A stretch of 64,000 nt of DNA from Balneolaceae bacterium. Its GTDB lineage: Bacteria; Bacteroidota; Rhodothermia; Balneolales; Balneolaceae. Of the stretch, positions 29,259 to 38,816 are shown one piece after another. The notes under the pieces were generated by a model that worked only from the letters and a program-made list of their open reading frames with translations, searched no databases and was not told the DNA's origin. The stretch is taken from contig JAXHMK010000002.1 of NCBI GenBank assembly GCA_034521495.1, positions 1 to 64,000 on the forward strand, given 5' to 3'. A program made the position numbers and the translations under genes. Position 1 is the first letter of the stretch; every line of letters starts with the position of its first letter.

Positions 29259-29957
29259 ATGGAGATAATTAAAAAAATCTGTAAATCATACGCTGAAGTT
29301 GTTTTTCCACCCACTTGTGTGTGTTGTGGCTCCTCTACAAAGAGTGATGAAAACTCTATTTGTTCCCTCTGTCGCCTGGAAAGATTTGAAAGTGCCGGGG
29401 CGGCTGAGAAGAATATACTGCCACAATCTGTATTATACGTACATAATATGTGGTTTTTTGATAAGGGCGGATATCTGCAGGATCTGTTGCACAAGCTTAA
29501 ATATCATTTTATGAGGGGAGTGGGGGTTGAGCTTGGAAGTTTATTGGGTAAAGATTTTTTGCAACTTCAGCCTGGAAAGGAGTTAAAACGGATGGATCAA
29601 ATTGATCCTGTAATAATTCCTGTTCCTCTCTACTTTAAAAAACGCAGAAAAAGAGGTTACAATCAGGCGAGAGCGTTGGCAGAGGGTGTGAGAAGATCCA
29701 CCGGGTGGGCAATCATCAAAAAAGGGACGGTTAAACGGATAAGAAAGACCCAGACCCAAACGGGGTTAACATTGGAAGAGCGTTCAAGAAATTTAAAAAA
29801 TGCTTTTCAAGTTACGGATTCGAACTCTTTCAGAAATCGGCAGTGTATTATTATAGATGATGTTTTTACAACCGGTGCTACCACGTTTGAGTTAGCAAAA
29901 ACACTGTATAAAGTGAATAAGAAACCATCCATAATATTAACTGTGGCAAGGGCGTGA
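29259..29957 (+). CDS. comF: ComF family phosphoribosyltransferase-like protein
   Basis: 232 residues. Two CxxC pairs at the N-terminus (CVCCGS and CSLCRL) probably bind zinc. The C-terminal half is a type I PRTase fold with RGYNQARALAEGV and the phosphate-binding loop CIIIDDVFTTGATTFELA. ComF proteins support DNA uptake in naturally competent bacteria, by an unclear activity. Divergent from the rodZ-like gene. Confidence 0.9.
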   Translation: MEIIKKICKSYAEVVFPPTCVCCGSSTKSDENSICSLCRLERFESAGAAEKNILPQSVLYVHNMWFFDKGGYLQDLLHKLKYHFMRGVGVELGSLLGKDFLQLQPGKELKRMDQIDPVIIPVPLYFKKRRKRGYNQARALAEGVRRSTGWAIIKKGTVKRIRKTQTQTGLTLEERSRNLKNAFQVTDSNSFRNRQCIIIDDVFTTGATTFELAKTLYKVNKKPSIILTVARA

Positions 29958-29965
29958 ATGAGTGA

Positions 29966-30125
29966 GGGGCTGTCCAAAGAGGATGTCATTCTGAACTCGA
30001 TTCTCCAAAGGAGTCCTTGGGACAGAATCTCCACTCTTTAACTTTGTTTGGAGATACCGGATCGGGGTCCGGTATGACAAAAATGAGAATATTGATTTCT
30101 CTCACATCCTTTTTGGACAGCCTCA
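29966..30125. mobile_element. Palindromic element, family B
   Basis: About 160 bases. The ends GGGCTGTCCAAAGAGGATGT and ACATCCTTTTTGGACAGCC are inverted repeats with a few mismatches. The inside contains CATTCTGAACTCGATTC, which resembles the inner part of family A elements, and a GGATCGGGGTCC palindrome. Fills most of the gap between comF and the next gene. No coding content. Confidence 0.65.
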
Positions 30126-30245
30126 GAGAATCTCAGAAATTCTTGAGAATCTCAGAAGCGTGCACGTGGAATGCGAGATTGGTGATACGTTTCCGCCCAT
30201 TCCCTCGGTATCATTTTAGTCGAATAGAGCCTATCTTTTCATCCT

Positions 30246-30881
30246 ATGAATTCTAAGCGTTCTCACTCACAAAATATTCTTGAAACATCCGTTTCCACGG
30301 TTACATCCGGCGGTCATTGGTTTCATGCTACCCGCGAAACGATTGAGGATTATGTTCCGGGACTACTGGATAAATATGATTTTGAGGCTCTTATCAAAAA
30401 AGCGGTCACGTGGATAGACAGTGCCGATTCACTCGCTTTGATTCTATACTTCATTTTGGCGTTTCTTATTAATCCATGGATAGCTGCGGGTATAGCATTG
30501 GGATTCCATGTGTTTTGGTATCACAAAAAAAGTGCTTTTGTAAATATTGTGATGACACCCATTCTGTCGTTTTTTAATATGGATTTCTTCCAGCTTCTTT
30601 TGGCAGCTCTTGTACTGAGTTACATGGGAATGAGTGGAATGTATACGGCAGTTGTCCTTGGAATTATTTTCTTTTTCCTGTTTAAAGTTGGATTACTTCG
30701 AAGGGGATGGGACAAGCTTCAGGATAAAATATCAGATGAGAAATTACCGCTGAATGACAGAGTTTTAAAAATGGTTCTAATTAGGTATTCCATCTATCAA
30801 AATATGCCGCCAAAAGAAGTTGAAAAGTTAGACCGGCATGTTCAGGATGCAGTTTTAAAGTTCAACAGAAAAAAGAAGTAA
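30246..30881 (+). CDS. Hypothetical membrane protein
   Basis: 211 residues. A soluble N-terminus of about 55 residues is followed by roughly four hydrophobic segments (SLALILYFILAFLINPWIAA, GIALGFHVFWY, FFQLLLAALVLSYMG and AVVLGIIFFFLFKVGLL) and a basic tail. I do not recognise a family. Its stop codon overlaps the start of the histidine phosphatase gene by one base (TAATG), so the two are translationally coupled, and it heads a run through ubiE. Confidence 0.75.
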   Translation: MNSKRSHSQNILETSVSTVTSGGHWFHATRETIEDYVPGLLDKYDFEALIKKAVTWIDSADSLALILYFILAFLINPWIAAGIALGFHVFWYHKKSAFVNIVMTPILSFFNMDFFQLLLAALVLSYMGMSGMYTAVVLGIIFFFLFKVGLLRRGWDKLQDKISDEKLPLNDRVLKMVLIRYSIYQNMPPKEVEKLDRHVQDAVLKFNRKKK

Positions 30882-31510
30882 TGAGTCAAGTTCATCTATT
30901 TATAGCCCGTCATGGTGAAACGGATTACAACCGGAAAGGACTGTTGCAGGGCCGCGGGATTGATGCACCGCTGAATGAATTGGGAAAATCCCAGGCGAAA
31001 TATCTCTCTGAGTACCTGGCTACGTATGAAGCTACATCAATCATCAGCAGTAGTTTAACACGGGCATGGCAAACAGCTTCTTTTTATGAGGAAAAGACAG
31101 ATCTTACCGTTCAGAAAAACAAAGATTTGGATGAGATGGATTTCGGGGACTTTGAAGGAGTTTACATGAATGAGATCTCGAAAGAGTTGAATGATCTGCA
31201 AAATGGATGGAAAAGCGGAGATGTTTCCCTGAAAATCCCGGGAGGAGAATCTCCCAAAGAGGTGTTTGAAAGAGCTGATGAAGCTGCAAGATCGTATATT
31301 AACGAAGCTGATTCCCAAACGGTTATGCTGTTTGTTCACGGGCGTTTAATACGGGTTTTGTTGTCGGAGTGGCTGGGTTACGGGCTCAAAAATATGCATA
31401 AAGTGGAACACGGAAACGGTGCAGTGAATCACCTGGTCTTAAATAATGGTTCGTTTGAACCTGTTTACCTGAATAAGACAGATCATCTAAAAATGTTGAC
31501 AACGGATTAA
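30881..31510 (+). CDS. Histidine phosphatase family protein
   Basis: 209 residues. The catalytic RHG motif is at 10-12 (IARHGETDYNRKG), the second histidine in FVHGRLIRVLL, and the conserved glutamate in EMDFGDFEG. Superfamily of phosphoglycerate mutases, cobalamin phosphatase CobC and broad phosphatases. Substrate not clear. Coupled to the membrane protein upstream and five bases before ubiE. Confidence 0.9.
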   Translation: MSQVHLFIARHGETDYNRKGLLQGRGIDAPLNELGKSQAKYLSEYLATYEATSIISSSLTRAWQTASFYEEKTDLTVQKNKDLDEMDFGDFEGVYMNEISKELNDLQNGWKSGDVSLKIPGGESPKEVFERADEAARSYINEADSQTVMLFVHGRLIRVLLSEWLGYGLKNMHKVEHGNGAVNHLVLNNGSFEPVYLNKTDHLKMLTTD

Positions 31511-31515
31511 CGATT

Positions 31516-32211
31516 ATGAGTGAAAAAGTAAAAAACATGTTCGCTGATATTGCGGACGATTATGACCGCATCAACAGTATTCTTTCATTTGGAGTGCATA
31601 ATGCATGGAGAAAGAAAACAGTTTTGGAAAGTGGAGCAAAACCAGGCGATAAAGTATTGGACTGCGCAACCGGAACGGGCGATCTGGCTATTGAGTTCAA
31701 AAAAGCTGTTGGGCACGAAGGAGAAGTTGTTGGTACCGATTTTTGCGAGGAGATGATTGAACACGCTCCGGGCAAAGCCGACAAGGAGAATCTTGTGGTA
31801 GCCTTTGAAGTGGCCGATGCGATGGACCTGCCATACGAGGATGATACATTTGATATCGCCAGTATTGCATTTGGAATTCGAAATGTAGATGATCCGCTTG
31901 TATCCCTGAAAGAGATGGCACGGGTTGTAAAACCGGGCGGAAAGGTTGTAGTGTTGGAGTTTGGTCAGCCGAAAGGAGCAGTAAAAATTCCCTATGAAAT
32001 ATACAGCAAACATATCATGCCGGCCATCGGTGGATTCATTAGCGGAAATCGTGAAGCATACACCTATCTGCCGGAAACCAGTGCGCAATTTCCCGCGGGT
32101 GAAAAATTTCTCAGCCTGATGAAAGAGGCGGATGTTTTCAGCAATCAGAGAGCTGTAAAACTAACAGGCGGAATATCTTACATATATGTGGGTACGGTGA
32201 AAGAGAATTAG
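31516..32211 (+). CDS. ubiE: Demethylmenaquinone methyltransferase
   Basis: 231 residues, normal length. The SAM-binding motif VLDCATGTGDLAIE and the UbiE signatures YDRINSILSFGVHNAWRK and GNREAYTYLPETS are present. Transfers a methyl group to demethylmenaquinone in the last step of menaquinone synthesis. A menaquinone (menG) rather than ubiquinone role is expected in this group. Last gene of the run starting at 30246. Confidence 0.95.
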   Translation: MSEKVKNMFADIADDYDRINSILSFGVHNAWRKKTVLESGAKPGDKVLDCATGTGDLAIEFKKAVGHEGEVVGTDFCEEMIEHAPGKADKENLVVAFEVADAMDLPYEDDTFDIASIAFGIRNVDDPLVSLKEMARVVKPGGKVVVLEFGQPKGAVKIPYEIYSKHIMPAIGGFISGNREAYTYLPETSAQFPAGEKFLSLMKEADVFSNQRAVKLTGGISYIYVGTVKEN

Positions 32212-32375
32212 TATATTCAATTCCTGCTGAAATCAGGTTTTTCAGTTTGACTGATGTTCAGGTTTCTTATTTCATGGAAAACCAACATCTTACATCAGCT
32301 TTGAGATTCTTTGCTGCCTAAAAGTATCAAAAAAAGAAAGACCGGAATTTTTTTAATCATCAAACGTACTATTTC

Positions 32376-32813
32376 ATGGATATTGAAGAAATCAGAAAAT
32401 ATTTACCTCACCGCTACCCATTTTTGCTCGTTGACAGAGTTTTAGAACTTGAAGAAGAACGGATTCGCACAATCAAGAACGTAACAGTGAATGAAGAGTT
32501 TTTTAACGGCCATTTTCCGGGTACGCCAATTATGCCTGCTGTACTGCAAGTAGAGGCGATGGCCCAAAGCGGCTGTATTCTGATGTTGAAAAATAAAGTT
32601 GATGATCCGGATAAATCACTGATTGTATTTACTGGTATTCAAAATGCAAAATTTAGAAAACAAGTGGTTCCGGGGGATCAGTTAGAGATGGAAGTAATAT
32701 TGACCAATATGCGCCGAAATTTTGCAACGATGGAGGGAACGGCGACTGTTGATGGAAATAAGGTTTGTGAATTGGTTGCATCAGCGGCAATTGTTCCACG
32801 GGATAAAGTATGA
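32376..32813 (+). CDS. fabZ: 3-hydroxyacyl-ACP dehydratase
   Basis: 145 residues. Start motif [20 protein letters not shown], active-site H46 in [13 protein letters not shown] and E60 in [10 protein letters not shown]. Dehydrates beta-hydroxyacyl-ACP in fatty acid synthesis. It is a stand-alone FabZ, not the LpxC-FabZ fusion found in some Bacteroidota. Overlaps panB by four bases (ATGA). Confidence 0.96.
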   Translation: MDIEEIRKYLPHRYPFLLVDRVLELEEERIRTIKNVTVNEEFFNGHFPGTPIMPAVLQVEAMAQSGCILMLKNKVDDPDKSLIVFTGIQNAKFRKQVVPGDQLEMEVILTNMRRNFATMEGTATVDGNKVCELVASAAIVPRDKV

Positions 32814-33637
32814 GTACACAAAACAAATCAACACAACCTGAAAAGATTACCACCCAGACCGTTGTAGAAATGAAGCGGAACGGGGAAAAGATCAGCATGC
32901 TTACCGCCTACGATTATACAATGGCCGGAATCATTGATTCAGCAGGTATCGAAGTGATTTTGGTGGGTGATTCCGCAAGTAATGTGATGGCCGGGCATGA
33001 TACTACCGTGCCGATGACACTGGAACAGATGATCTATCATACATCATGCGTGGTACGCGGTGTTGAACGTGCTCTGGTGATTGCAGATCTTCCATTTATG
33101 AGTTACCAGGTTACTGCCAAAGAAGCCCTGATAAGTGCAGGACGAATGATGAAAGAAGCAGGCGCGCATGCAGTAAAACTGGAAGGCGGCAAATCGATCT
33201 GTTCTACAGTACGGAGAATTGTGGATGCCGGAATTCCCGTGATGGGACATCTGGGGCTGACACCTCAAAGCATCTATAAATTTGGTACATATAAAGTCCG
33301 GGCGAAAGAAGAAGAGGAGGCTGCACAGCTGCTTGAGGATGCCAAAGCTCTTGAAGAAGCCGGCGTCTTTTCGATTGTTCTGGAAAAAATTCCCGCTGAT
33401 CTGGCTAAAAAAGTAACCGAATCCGTTTCAGTACCTACTATTGGTATTGGTGCCGGCCATCAATGCGACGGTCAGGTACTTGTTTTGCATGATATGTTAG
33501 GCCTCAATAAAGATTTCTCACCACGTTTCCTCCGCCGTTACGAAGATCTTCACAGCAAAATGACAGAGGCGGTAACTCACTACATCCAGGACATCAAAAG
33601 CGGTGATTTTCCCAACGAGGATGAGCAATATAGTTAA
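32810..33637 (+). CDS. panB: 3-methyl-2-oxobutanoate hydroxymethyltransferase
   Basis: 275 residues. [17 protein letters not shown], the metal-binding [15 protein letters not shown] region, KLEGG and [11 protein letters not shown] are characteristic of PanB. Catalyses the first committed step of pantothenate synthesis, making ketopantoate from ketoisovalerate and methylene-tetrahydrofolate. Coupled to fabZ by stop/start overlap, linking coenzyme A supply with fatty acid synthesis. Confidence 0.97.
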   Translation: MSTQNKSTQPEKITTQTVVEMKRNGEKISMLTAYDYTMAGIIDSAGIEVILVGDSASNVMAGHDTTVPMTLEQMIYHTSCVVRGVERALVIADLPFMSYQVTAKEALISAGRMMKEAGAHAVKLEGGKSICSTVRRIVDAGIPVMGHLGLTPQSIYKFGTYKVRAKEEEEAAQLLEDAKALEEAGVFSIVLEKIPADLAKKVTESVSVPTIGIGAGHQCDGQVLVLHDMLGLNKDFSPRFLRRYEDLHSKMTEAVTHYIQDIKSGDFPNEDEQYS

Positions 33638-33709
33638 AAAGAATACCCTTAGAAGGAGGGTGATCAGACAAATAAAATGATTCTATTTCTATTCTATTTT
33701 GAAGGTTGA

Positions 33710-33762
33710 AAGGAAGCGGAGCTTCAGTCCGTGCCGTTGCGAAGGAAGGAGGAGCTTCGCAA
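33710..33762. repeat. Short palindromes between panB and surE
   Basis: GAAGCGGAGCTTC is followed by a perfect hairpin TTGCGAAG...CTTCGCAA (33736-33761). Similar AGCTCCGCTTCT words occur near 34770 and 6450, so this is part of a dispersed family. Confidence 0.5.
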
Positions 33763-33892
33763 CGAGCAAACCAGTACAGAAAATAATTTTTTGGCAGCAC
33801 ATAAGGGATAAATAGCACTGTATCCCCAACTCAATTATTCCTACTTTTACTTCCCATTTTTTTGATAAATACCCCAATTTAGTCAGGACATT

Positions 33893-34657
33893 ATGAGTGA
33901 GTACCAAAAACCGTTGATTTTAGTTTGCAACGACGACGGCATCTTTTCGAAAGGCATTAAAGCTCTTGCGGAAGTTGCAGATGAGTTTGGTGATGTAGAG
34001 ATTATTGCACCCGATCGACAGCAAAGTGCTGTGGGGCATTCTATTACGATCTCCACACCGCTTCGGGCCCGTTCTTTTCGAATAGATGACAGGTTCAACG
34101 GCCAGGCGGTTTCAGGAACTCCGGCTGATTCGGTAAAACTGGCTCATAACCAGCTTCTAAAGAGGAAACCGGATTTGGTGGTGAGCGGAATCAACCACGG
34201 CAGTAACGCGGGTATTAACATACTCTATTCAGGCACTGTTAGTGCTGCTACGGAAGGCACTATTTTGGGATATCCGTCCATCGCCATATCCTGCACCGAT
34301 TTTGAGGAAGATGCCGATCTGAACGGTGCTAAAGACGCTGCACGAAAAGTAATTGGCTATGTGTTGAATCACGGGCTGCCCAGAGGAGTAACATTGAATC
34401 TGAATGCCCCCTCAGGTCCGCTTAAAGGGATCAAATGGGTCCGGCAGGCCAACAGCCGGTATGTGGAGGAGTTCGAGGGGAGAATCGATCCTCACAACCG
34501 TTCCTATTATTGGATGACCGGCAAGTTCCAACTCCTGGACGAAGACGAAAACAACGACATCTCCGCCCTTGAAAAAGGTTATGCCTCACTTACACCCATC
34601 CAATACGATTTAACCGCCTACTCTTTGTTGGATGACTTGAGAGATATTGAGCTATAG
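33893..34657 (+). CDS. surE: 5'/3'-nucleotidase SurE
   Basis: 254 residues. The metal site CNDDGIFSKGI at the N-terminus, VEIIAPDRQQSAVGHSIT, SGTPADSVKLA and SGINHGSNAGINILYSGTVS are all SurE signatures. Removes phosphate from nucleoside monophosphates as a stationary-phase survival factor. Single gene with its own spacer upstream. Confidence 0.97.
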   Translation: MSEYQKPLILVCNDDGIFSKGIKALAEVADEFGDVEIIAPDRQQSAVGHSITISTPLRARSFRIDDRFNGQAVSGTPADSVKLAHNQLLKRKPDLVVSGINHGSNAGINILYSGTVSAATEGTILGYPSIAISCTDFEEDADLNGAKDAARKVIGYVLNHGLPRGVTLNLNAPSGPLKGIKWVRQANSRYVEEFEGRIDPHNRSYYWMTGKFQLLDEDENNDISALEKGYASLTPIQYDLTAYSLLDDLRDIEL

Positions 34658-34671
34658 ACTTACGACATGAA

Positions 34672-34790
34672 ATTCTCCCATTCAGAGGAGAAAAGATTTT
34701 TCAATCGTTCTTGAAAAATCGAGAGGGGTGTTACTTTTACTTGTTCCGTAGCTCTGCTGCGGGACATCCCATTGGAAGCTCCGCTTCTTA
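34672..34790. repeat. Palindromic repeats between surE and the hydrolase gene
   Basis: TTCTCC...GGAGAA, a perfect GATTTTTC/GAAAAATC hairpin (34695-34720) and GTTCCGTAGCTCTGCTGCGGGAC-like palindrome words. Located between convergent genes. No T-run makes any of them a clear terminator. Confidence 0.45.
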
Positions 34791-34848
34791 TTGATTAGCT
34801 TCATCGGAGAAGCAGGCAATCTTGAAATTTAGCAATTGCCGAAAAAAC

Positions 34849-35706
34849 TTATAACCCATTCTCTTTGAGGTTCTCGGCCAGATCAAGCCAAAACTTTTCA
34901 ACCAGCGGTTTTCGATCTTCTTTGACCTGGATCTCAATCTGTTCCAAATGGCTGATGGGCAGTGTTTCTATGTGCGTTCCCCACTTTGCACTTTCATCCG
35001 TTACAAATGAATCATTAATACCTTCGTTTTGAAAGATAAGCTGATTTTGAAGCCGGTAAATTGGATGAAGCGGCTCTTCTGTGCCTTTACCAACTGCTGC
35101 ACTATACGAGAAATATTCGATTCCATCTTTGTCAAGAATCGTGGGATTGAACTCATTGATAACATAGTCTCGTGTTAACTGCTGAACGGCGGCTACAGCA
35201 TCACTTTTTGTGGTGGGGTAGATACTCTCACCAAACCAATCCACAAATTCAGCCAGTTTATCCCGGATGGTATCCGGAGATTTGAGCACAAGTTCTGCCA
35301 GGCTTGTTCCCCGGTGAGGAGTGGCGATTGTTGTCAGGGATGCAACAGAATCATCAACTCCAAGTTTTGCAATAGCATATCGCATATCCAGTCCGCCCAT
35401 ACTGTGTGCAACCACATTCAGCTTCTTATATCCATACTTTTCCTGAAGTATGTCAATAATTCGCACCCATTGTTCGGCTCTGATGGAGATAGTTCCGTAA
35501 GGAACAATATTCGGTGCAAACGCATGAATTCCAAGGCTTCGAAGCCTCAAACAGGGTTTATGCATGGGAGCAGGAGAGAGGAGAGTTGAAAATCCGCCGT
35601 AACCGTGGCATAATAAAACCGGGTATTTTAACTGGATAATATCCGGTTGAGGGAACTCAGACAGTTCTAATTTTTTCAGATATTTTTTTGGCTCAATCCA
35701 CTTCAT
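34849..35706 (-). CDS. Alpha/beta hydrolase, triacylglycerol lipase-like
   Basis: 285 residues, no signal peptide. The oxyanion segment VLLCHGYGGF and nucleophile S102 in VVAHSMGGLDMRYA match secreted-lipase-like alpha/beta hydrolases (class with GHSxGG). A downstream region ATPHRGTSLAELVL also fits bacterial lipases. It probably hydrolyses carboxylic esters. Lack of an export signal suggests an intracellular esterase, or an unrecognised N-terminus. Stands alone. Confidence 0.85.
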   Translation of the reverse strand: MKWIEPKKYLKKLELSEFPQPDIIQLKYPVLLCHGYGGFSTLLSPAPMHKPCLRLRSLGIHAFAPNIVPYGTISIRAEQWVRIIDILQEKYGYKKLNVVAHSMGGLDMRYAIAKLGVDDSVASLTTIATPHRGTSLAELVLKSPDTIRDKLAEFVDWFGESIYPTTKSDAVAAVQQLTRDYVINEFNPTILDKDGIEYFSYSAAVGKGTEEPLHPIYRLQNQLIFQNEGINDSFVTDESAKWGTHIETLPISHLEQIEIQVKEDRKPLVEKFWLDLAENLKENGL

Positions 35707-35867
35707 ATAGATTTAAGATAAAATGTTTTAGAATTGAAAAGTAGGATTCATTTCTATCAAGATTGAGATCCGGGAATTTCTTTTAATTGGTTCTCATTTG
35801 ATTTCTATATTTTAATAATAAGCTACGATATAAAATTCTGCACATACTCATCAAAAAAATTACAGTT

Positions 35868-38096
35868 ATGAAAAAACTACTGCTAACAATTCTATTTCTC
35901 GGGGCAACTGTTTTTAACAGTTTCGCTCAGTTGACAGAAGAACAGATCGCCCAAAAGGTGGATTCTGTGATGCAAACTATGACGCTTACCGACAAGGTAG
36001 GGGAGATGACGCAGCTTGCAATCGATATGGTATCAACTCCAGGCGGTGAACCGGAGAATTTGAATGAAGAAAATCTTCGAAATGTATTGCTGAATCACAG
36101 AGTTGGTTCTATTCTGAATGTGGCGGGACACGCTTATACACTGGATGAATGGCACAGTGTGATTCGGCAAATCCAGGAAATGGCCGTTAATGAAAAACCG
36201 ACCGGCATTCCCGTGATTTATGGCATTGATTCGATCCACGGGGCAAATTACACGATGGGCTCAACACTTTTTCCGCAGCAGATCGGGATGGCCGCAACCT
36301 GGAATACAGATTTAATTCAGGAAGGATCACGAATTTCTGCCTATGAAACGCGAGCCTCCTGGATTCCCTGGAATTTTTCACCGGTTCTTGATATCGGGAG
36401 AAACCCCGAATGGCCGCGATTTTGGGAGACATTTGGGGAAGATGTACATCTTGCATCAGAAATGGGAGTAGCTATGGTGAAAGGTTTCCAGGGAGAAGAT
36501 GTAAGTAATCCCTATCGGGTGGCAGCGACTGCCAAACATTTTCTGGGCTACAGTTTACCCGCCTCGGGTCATGACCGGACGGTAGCCTGGATTCCTGAAA
36601 TTCAACTTCGCGAACACGTATTGCCGACATTCGAAGCCGCATTTGATGCCGGTGCACACACGGTTATGATCAACTCGGGTGAGATTAATGGAATTCCGGT
36701 TCACGCAAATGAAGAGATTTTAACCGATCTGCTTCGCGATGAACTCGGGTTTAAAGGAATTGCCGTGAGTGACTGGGCAGATATTATTTACCTGCACGAC
36801 CGGCATAAAATCACAAAAGATTACAAAGAGTCGATAAAAGTGGCGATTAATGCCGGGGTGGATATGAGTATGGTACCGCTGGACCTTGAATTTCCGCGAT
36901 TGTTGAAAGAACTGGTAGAAGAGGGCGAAGTACCGATGAGCCGGATCAATGAATCGGTTCGCAGAATTTTAAGAGTAAAATTTCTGCTTGGATTATTTGA
37001 TCAGCCATATCATCCCGATGTGGACTACTCAAAGTTTGCTTCGGATGAACATGCAGAGGCGAGTTATCAAACCGCAGTTGAGTCCATTACACTTCTGAAA
37101 AATGAGAACGATATTCTGCCATTGGATAAAAACAGCAATGTTTTGGTAACAGGGCCGACAGCAAATTCATTAATCTATCTGAATGGCGGATGGAGCCGAA
37201 CCTGGCAGGGTGATGATCCGCAGTACGATACTCCCGGCAAGAAGACAATTCTGGATGCCATTCGGGATGAGATCGGCGAAGGGAATGTGAATTATGTTGA
37301 GGGAACATCCATCCATGAAGCAATTGATATTGACGCTGCTGTTCAAGCCGCACAGAACTCAGATGTTGCTGTGATTGCAATTGGGGAAAAAAGCTACACG
37401 GAGACCCCCGGCGATCTTTCTGATATGCACCTACCTGAAGCACAACGAGAACTCGTTAAACAGGTAGCGGCTACCGAAACGCCGGTTGTGTTGGTTTTGG
37501 TTGAGGGTCGACCGCGAATTATCAACGATATTGTTCCAGAGGCTGATGGAGTTCTGATGGCATATCTGCCGGCGCACGAAGGCGGCAGAGCTGTTTCTGA
37601 TATTCTATTTGGAGATCAAAACCCAAGCGGACATCTGCCGTTTACTTACCCCAGCGATTCGAACGATCTTGTGCCGTACGATCATAACTACACCGATGAA
37701 GTAGGACCTTTGGGATTCAATCCGGAGTGGGAATTTGGCACCGGATTAAGCTATACCACTTTTGATTACAGTAACCTGAGTGTGAGCAGTTCTGCCTTTG
37801 GGCCAAATGATGAGCTTGAGATCTCTGTGGATATCACAAATTCAGGAGAGCGGGCCGGAAAGGATGTGGTTCAGCTCTACGTGAGTGATCTGGTGGCAAG
37901 TATCACACCACCTGTGAAACGACTCCGGGGATTTGAAAAGGTTGATTTAGAACCCGGTGAAACTCAAACGGTCAGTTTTTCAATTACGGCAGATGATCTG
38001 GCATTTATCGGGAAAGAACATCAGTGGATTACCGAAAAAGGAGAGTTTAAAATTCAAGTTGATGACTTAGAACAAACAGTTACCTATCAAAAATAG
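35868..38096 (+). CDS. Glycoside hydrolase family 3 beta-glucosidase
   Basis: 742 residues with a signal peptide (MKKLLLTILFLGATVFNSFA). The family 3 N-terminal barrel carries the nucleophile D302 in GIAVSDWADI and the substrate-binding KHFLGYSLP region. The C-terminal sandwich domain (about 400-600) and a fibronectin-III-like tail (about 655-740, VQLYVSD) complete the usual three-domain form. Hydrolyses beta-linked oligosaccharides in the periplasm or outside. The whole length fits BglX-type enzymes. Followed by its own terminator. Confidence 0.96.
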   Translation: MKKLLLTILFLGATVFNSFAQLTEEQIAQKVDSVMQTMTLTDKVGEMTQLAIDMVSTPGGEPENLNEENLRNVLLNHRVGSILNVAGHAYTLDEWHSVIRQIQEMAVNEKPTGIPVIYGIDSIHGANYTMGSTLFPQQIGMAATWNTDLIQEGSRISAYETRASWIPWNFSPVLDIGRNPEWPRFWETFGEDVHLASEMGVAMVKGFQGEDVSNPYRVAATAKHFLGYSLPASGHDRTVAWIPEIQLREHVLPTFEAAFDAGAHTVMINSGEINGIPVHANEEILTDLLRDELGFKGIAVSDWADIIYLHDRHKITKDYKESIKVAINAGVDMSMVPLDLEFPRLLKELVEEGEVPMSRINESVRRILRVKFLLGLFDQPYHPDVDYSKFASDEHAEASYQTAVESITLLKNENDILPLDKNSNVLVTGPTANSLIYLNGGWSRTWQGDDPQYDTPGKKTILDAIRDEIGEGNVNYVEGTSIHEAIDIDAAVQAAQNSDVAVIAIGEKSYTETPGDLSDMHLPEAQRELVKQVAATETPVVLVLVEGRPRIINDIVPEADGVLMAYLPAHEGGRAVSDILFGDQNPSGHLPFTYPSDSNDLVPYDHNYTDEVGPLGFNPEWEFGTGLSYTTFDYSNLSVSSSAFGPNDELEISVDITNSGERAGKDVVQLYVSDLVASITPPVKRLRGFEKVDLEPGETQTVSFSITADDLAFIGKEHQWITEKGEFKIQVDDLEQTVTYQK

Positions 38097-38113
38097 ACAA
38101 TCGGAATTTCATG

Positions 38114-38147
38114 AAAGAGCTGAGGGCTGTTTTCTTCAGCTCTTTTT
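38114..38147 (+). terminator. Terminator after the GH3 gene
   Basis: AAAGAGCTGA and TTCAGCTCTTT arms followed by TTTTT, 18 bases after the stop codon. Confidence 0.75.
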
Positions 38148-38267
38148 ATTGATTGGATAAATATCACATTTAAAACAAAATCGATAACAACTGATCAGAT
38201 AGAGAAATCAACAATCAATCTGTATATTGATGTCGTTAACAAACGAACAGTAAATAAATTCAGAAAT

Positions 38268-38714
38268 ATGAAACAGACACTTTTTGCTATTACAATGGCT
38301 CTTATATTTTTGGCTGCTGGATGTCAGCAAAGCCAGGAATCTTCTATGAACACAGAAGATTCAACTGAAACATCATCAACCTCAACTACAGAAAACTCAA
38401 TCGGAATGCTGCAACACACGGTTTATTTTTATCTGAATGAAGATGTAACGGAAGAAGAACGGGAACAATTTGAAGAGGGACTTAAGGCACTGCTCTCTAT
38501 CGAAGAGATCTACAAGTCTGAGACGGGTGTCCCGGCCGGAACGCCGGAGCGCGATGTAACCGATCATTCCTTTGGCTACTCGATCTTTGTCTGGTTTGAA
38601 ACGATGGAAGATTACGAAGTATATGCCGAGCATCCCGATCACATGGAGTTTATCGACAAATATCAAAATCTTTGGGCTGATGTGAAGGTGTACGATTCCA
38701 ACATTATTGAGTAG
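38268..38714 (+). CDS. Lipoprotein with Dabb-like stress-responsive barrel domain
   Basis: 148 residues. The signal ends in FLAAGCQQS (lipobox), then a serine/threonine-rich linker of about 25 residues, then a Dabb-type ferredoxin-like barrel: LQHTVYFYLNEDVTEEEREQ, a central DHSFGYSIFVWFETMEDYEV and HPDHMEFIDKY. Dabb domains dimerise and are found in stress or small-molecule enzymes. The role here is unknown. Membrane-anchored form is common in this phylum next to sugar-related oxidoreductases such as the Gfo/Idh protein downstream. Confidence 0.85.
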   Translation: MKQTLFAITMALIFLAAGCQQSQESSMNTEDSTETSSTSTTENSIGMLQHTVYFYLNEDVTEEEREQFEEGLKALLSIEEIYKSETGVPAGTPERDVTDHSFGYSIFVWFETMEDYEVYAEHPDHMEFIDKYQNLWADVKVYDSNIIE

Positions 38715-38760
38715 AATGAAAGATCGGAAATATTAGGATGCGTACTTTTGTATAGCAAAT

Positions 38761-38800
38761 AAAAAAAGCCTGTCGAGAGAAATCCTGACAGGCTTTTTTT
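38761..38800. terminator. Bidirectional terminator
   Basis: AAAAAAAGCCTGTC and GACAGGCTTTTTTT arms around a 12-base loop lie exactly between the convergent lipoprotein and oxidoreductase genes, serving both strands. Confidence 0.9.
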
Positions 38801-38816
38801 GAATAGATTGAGTTAA

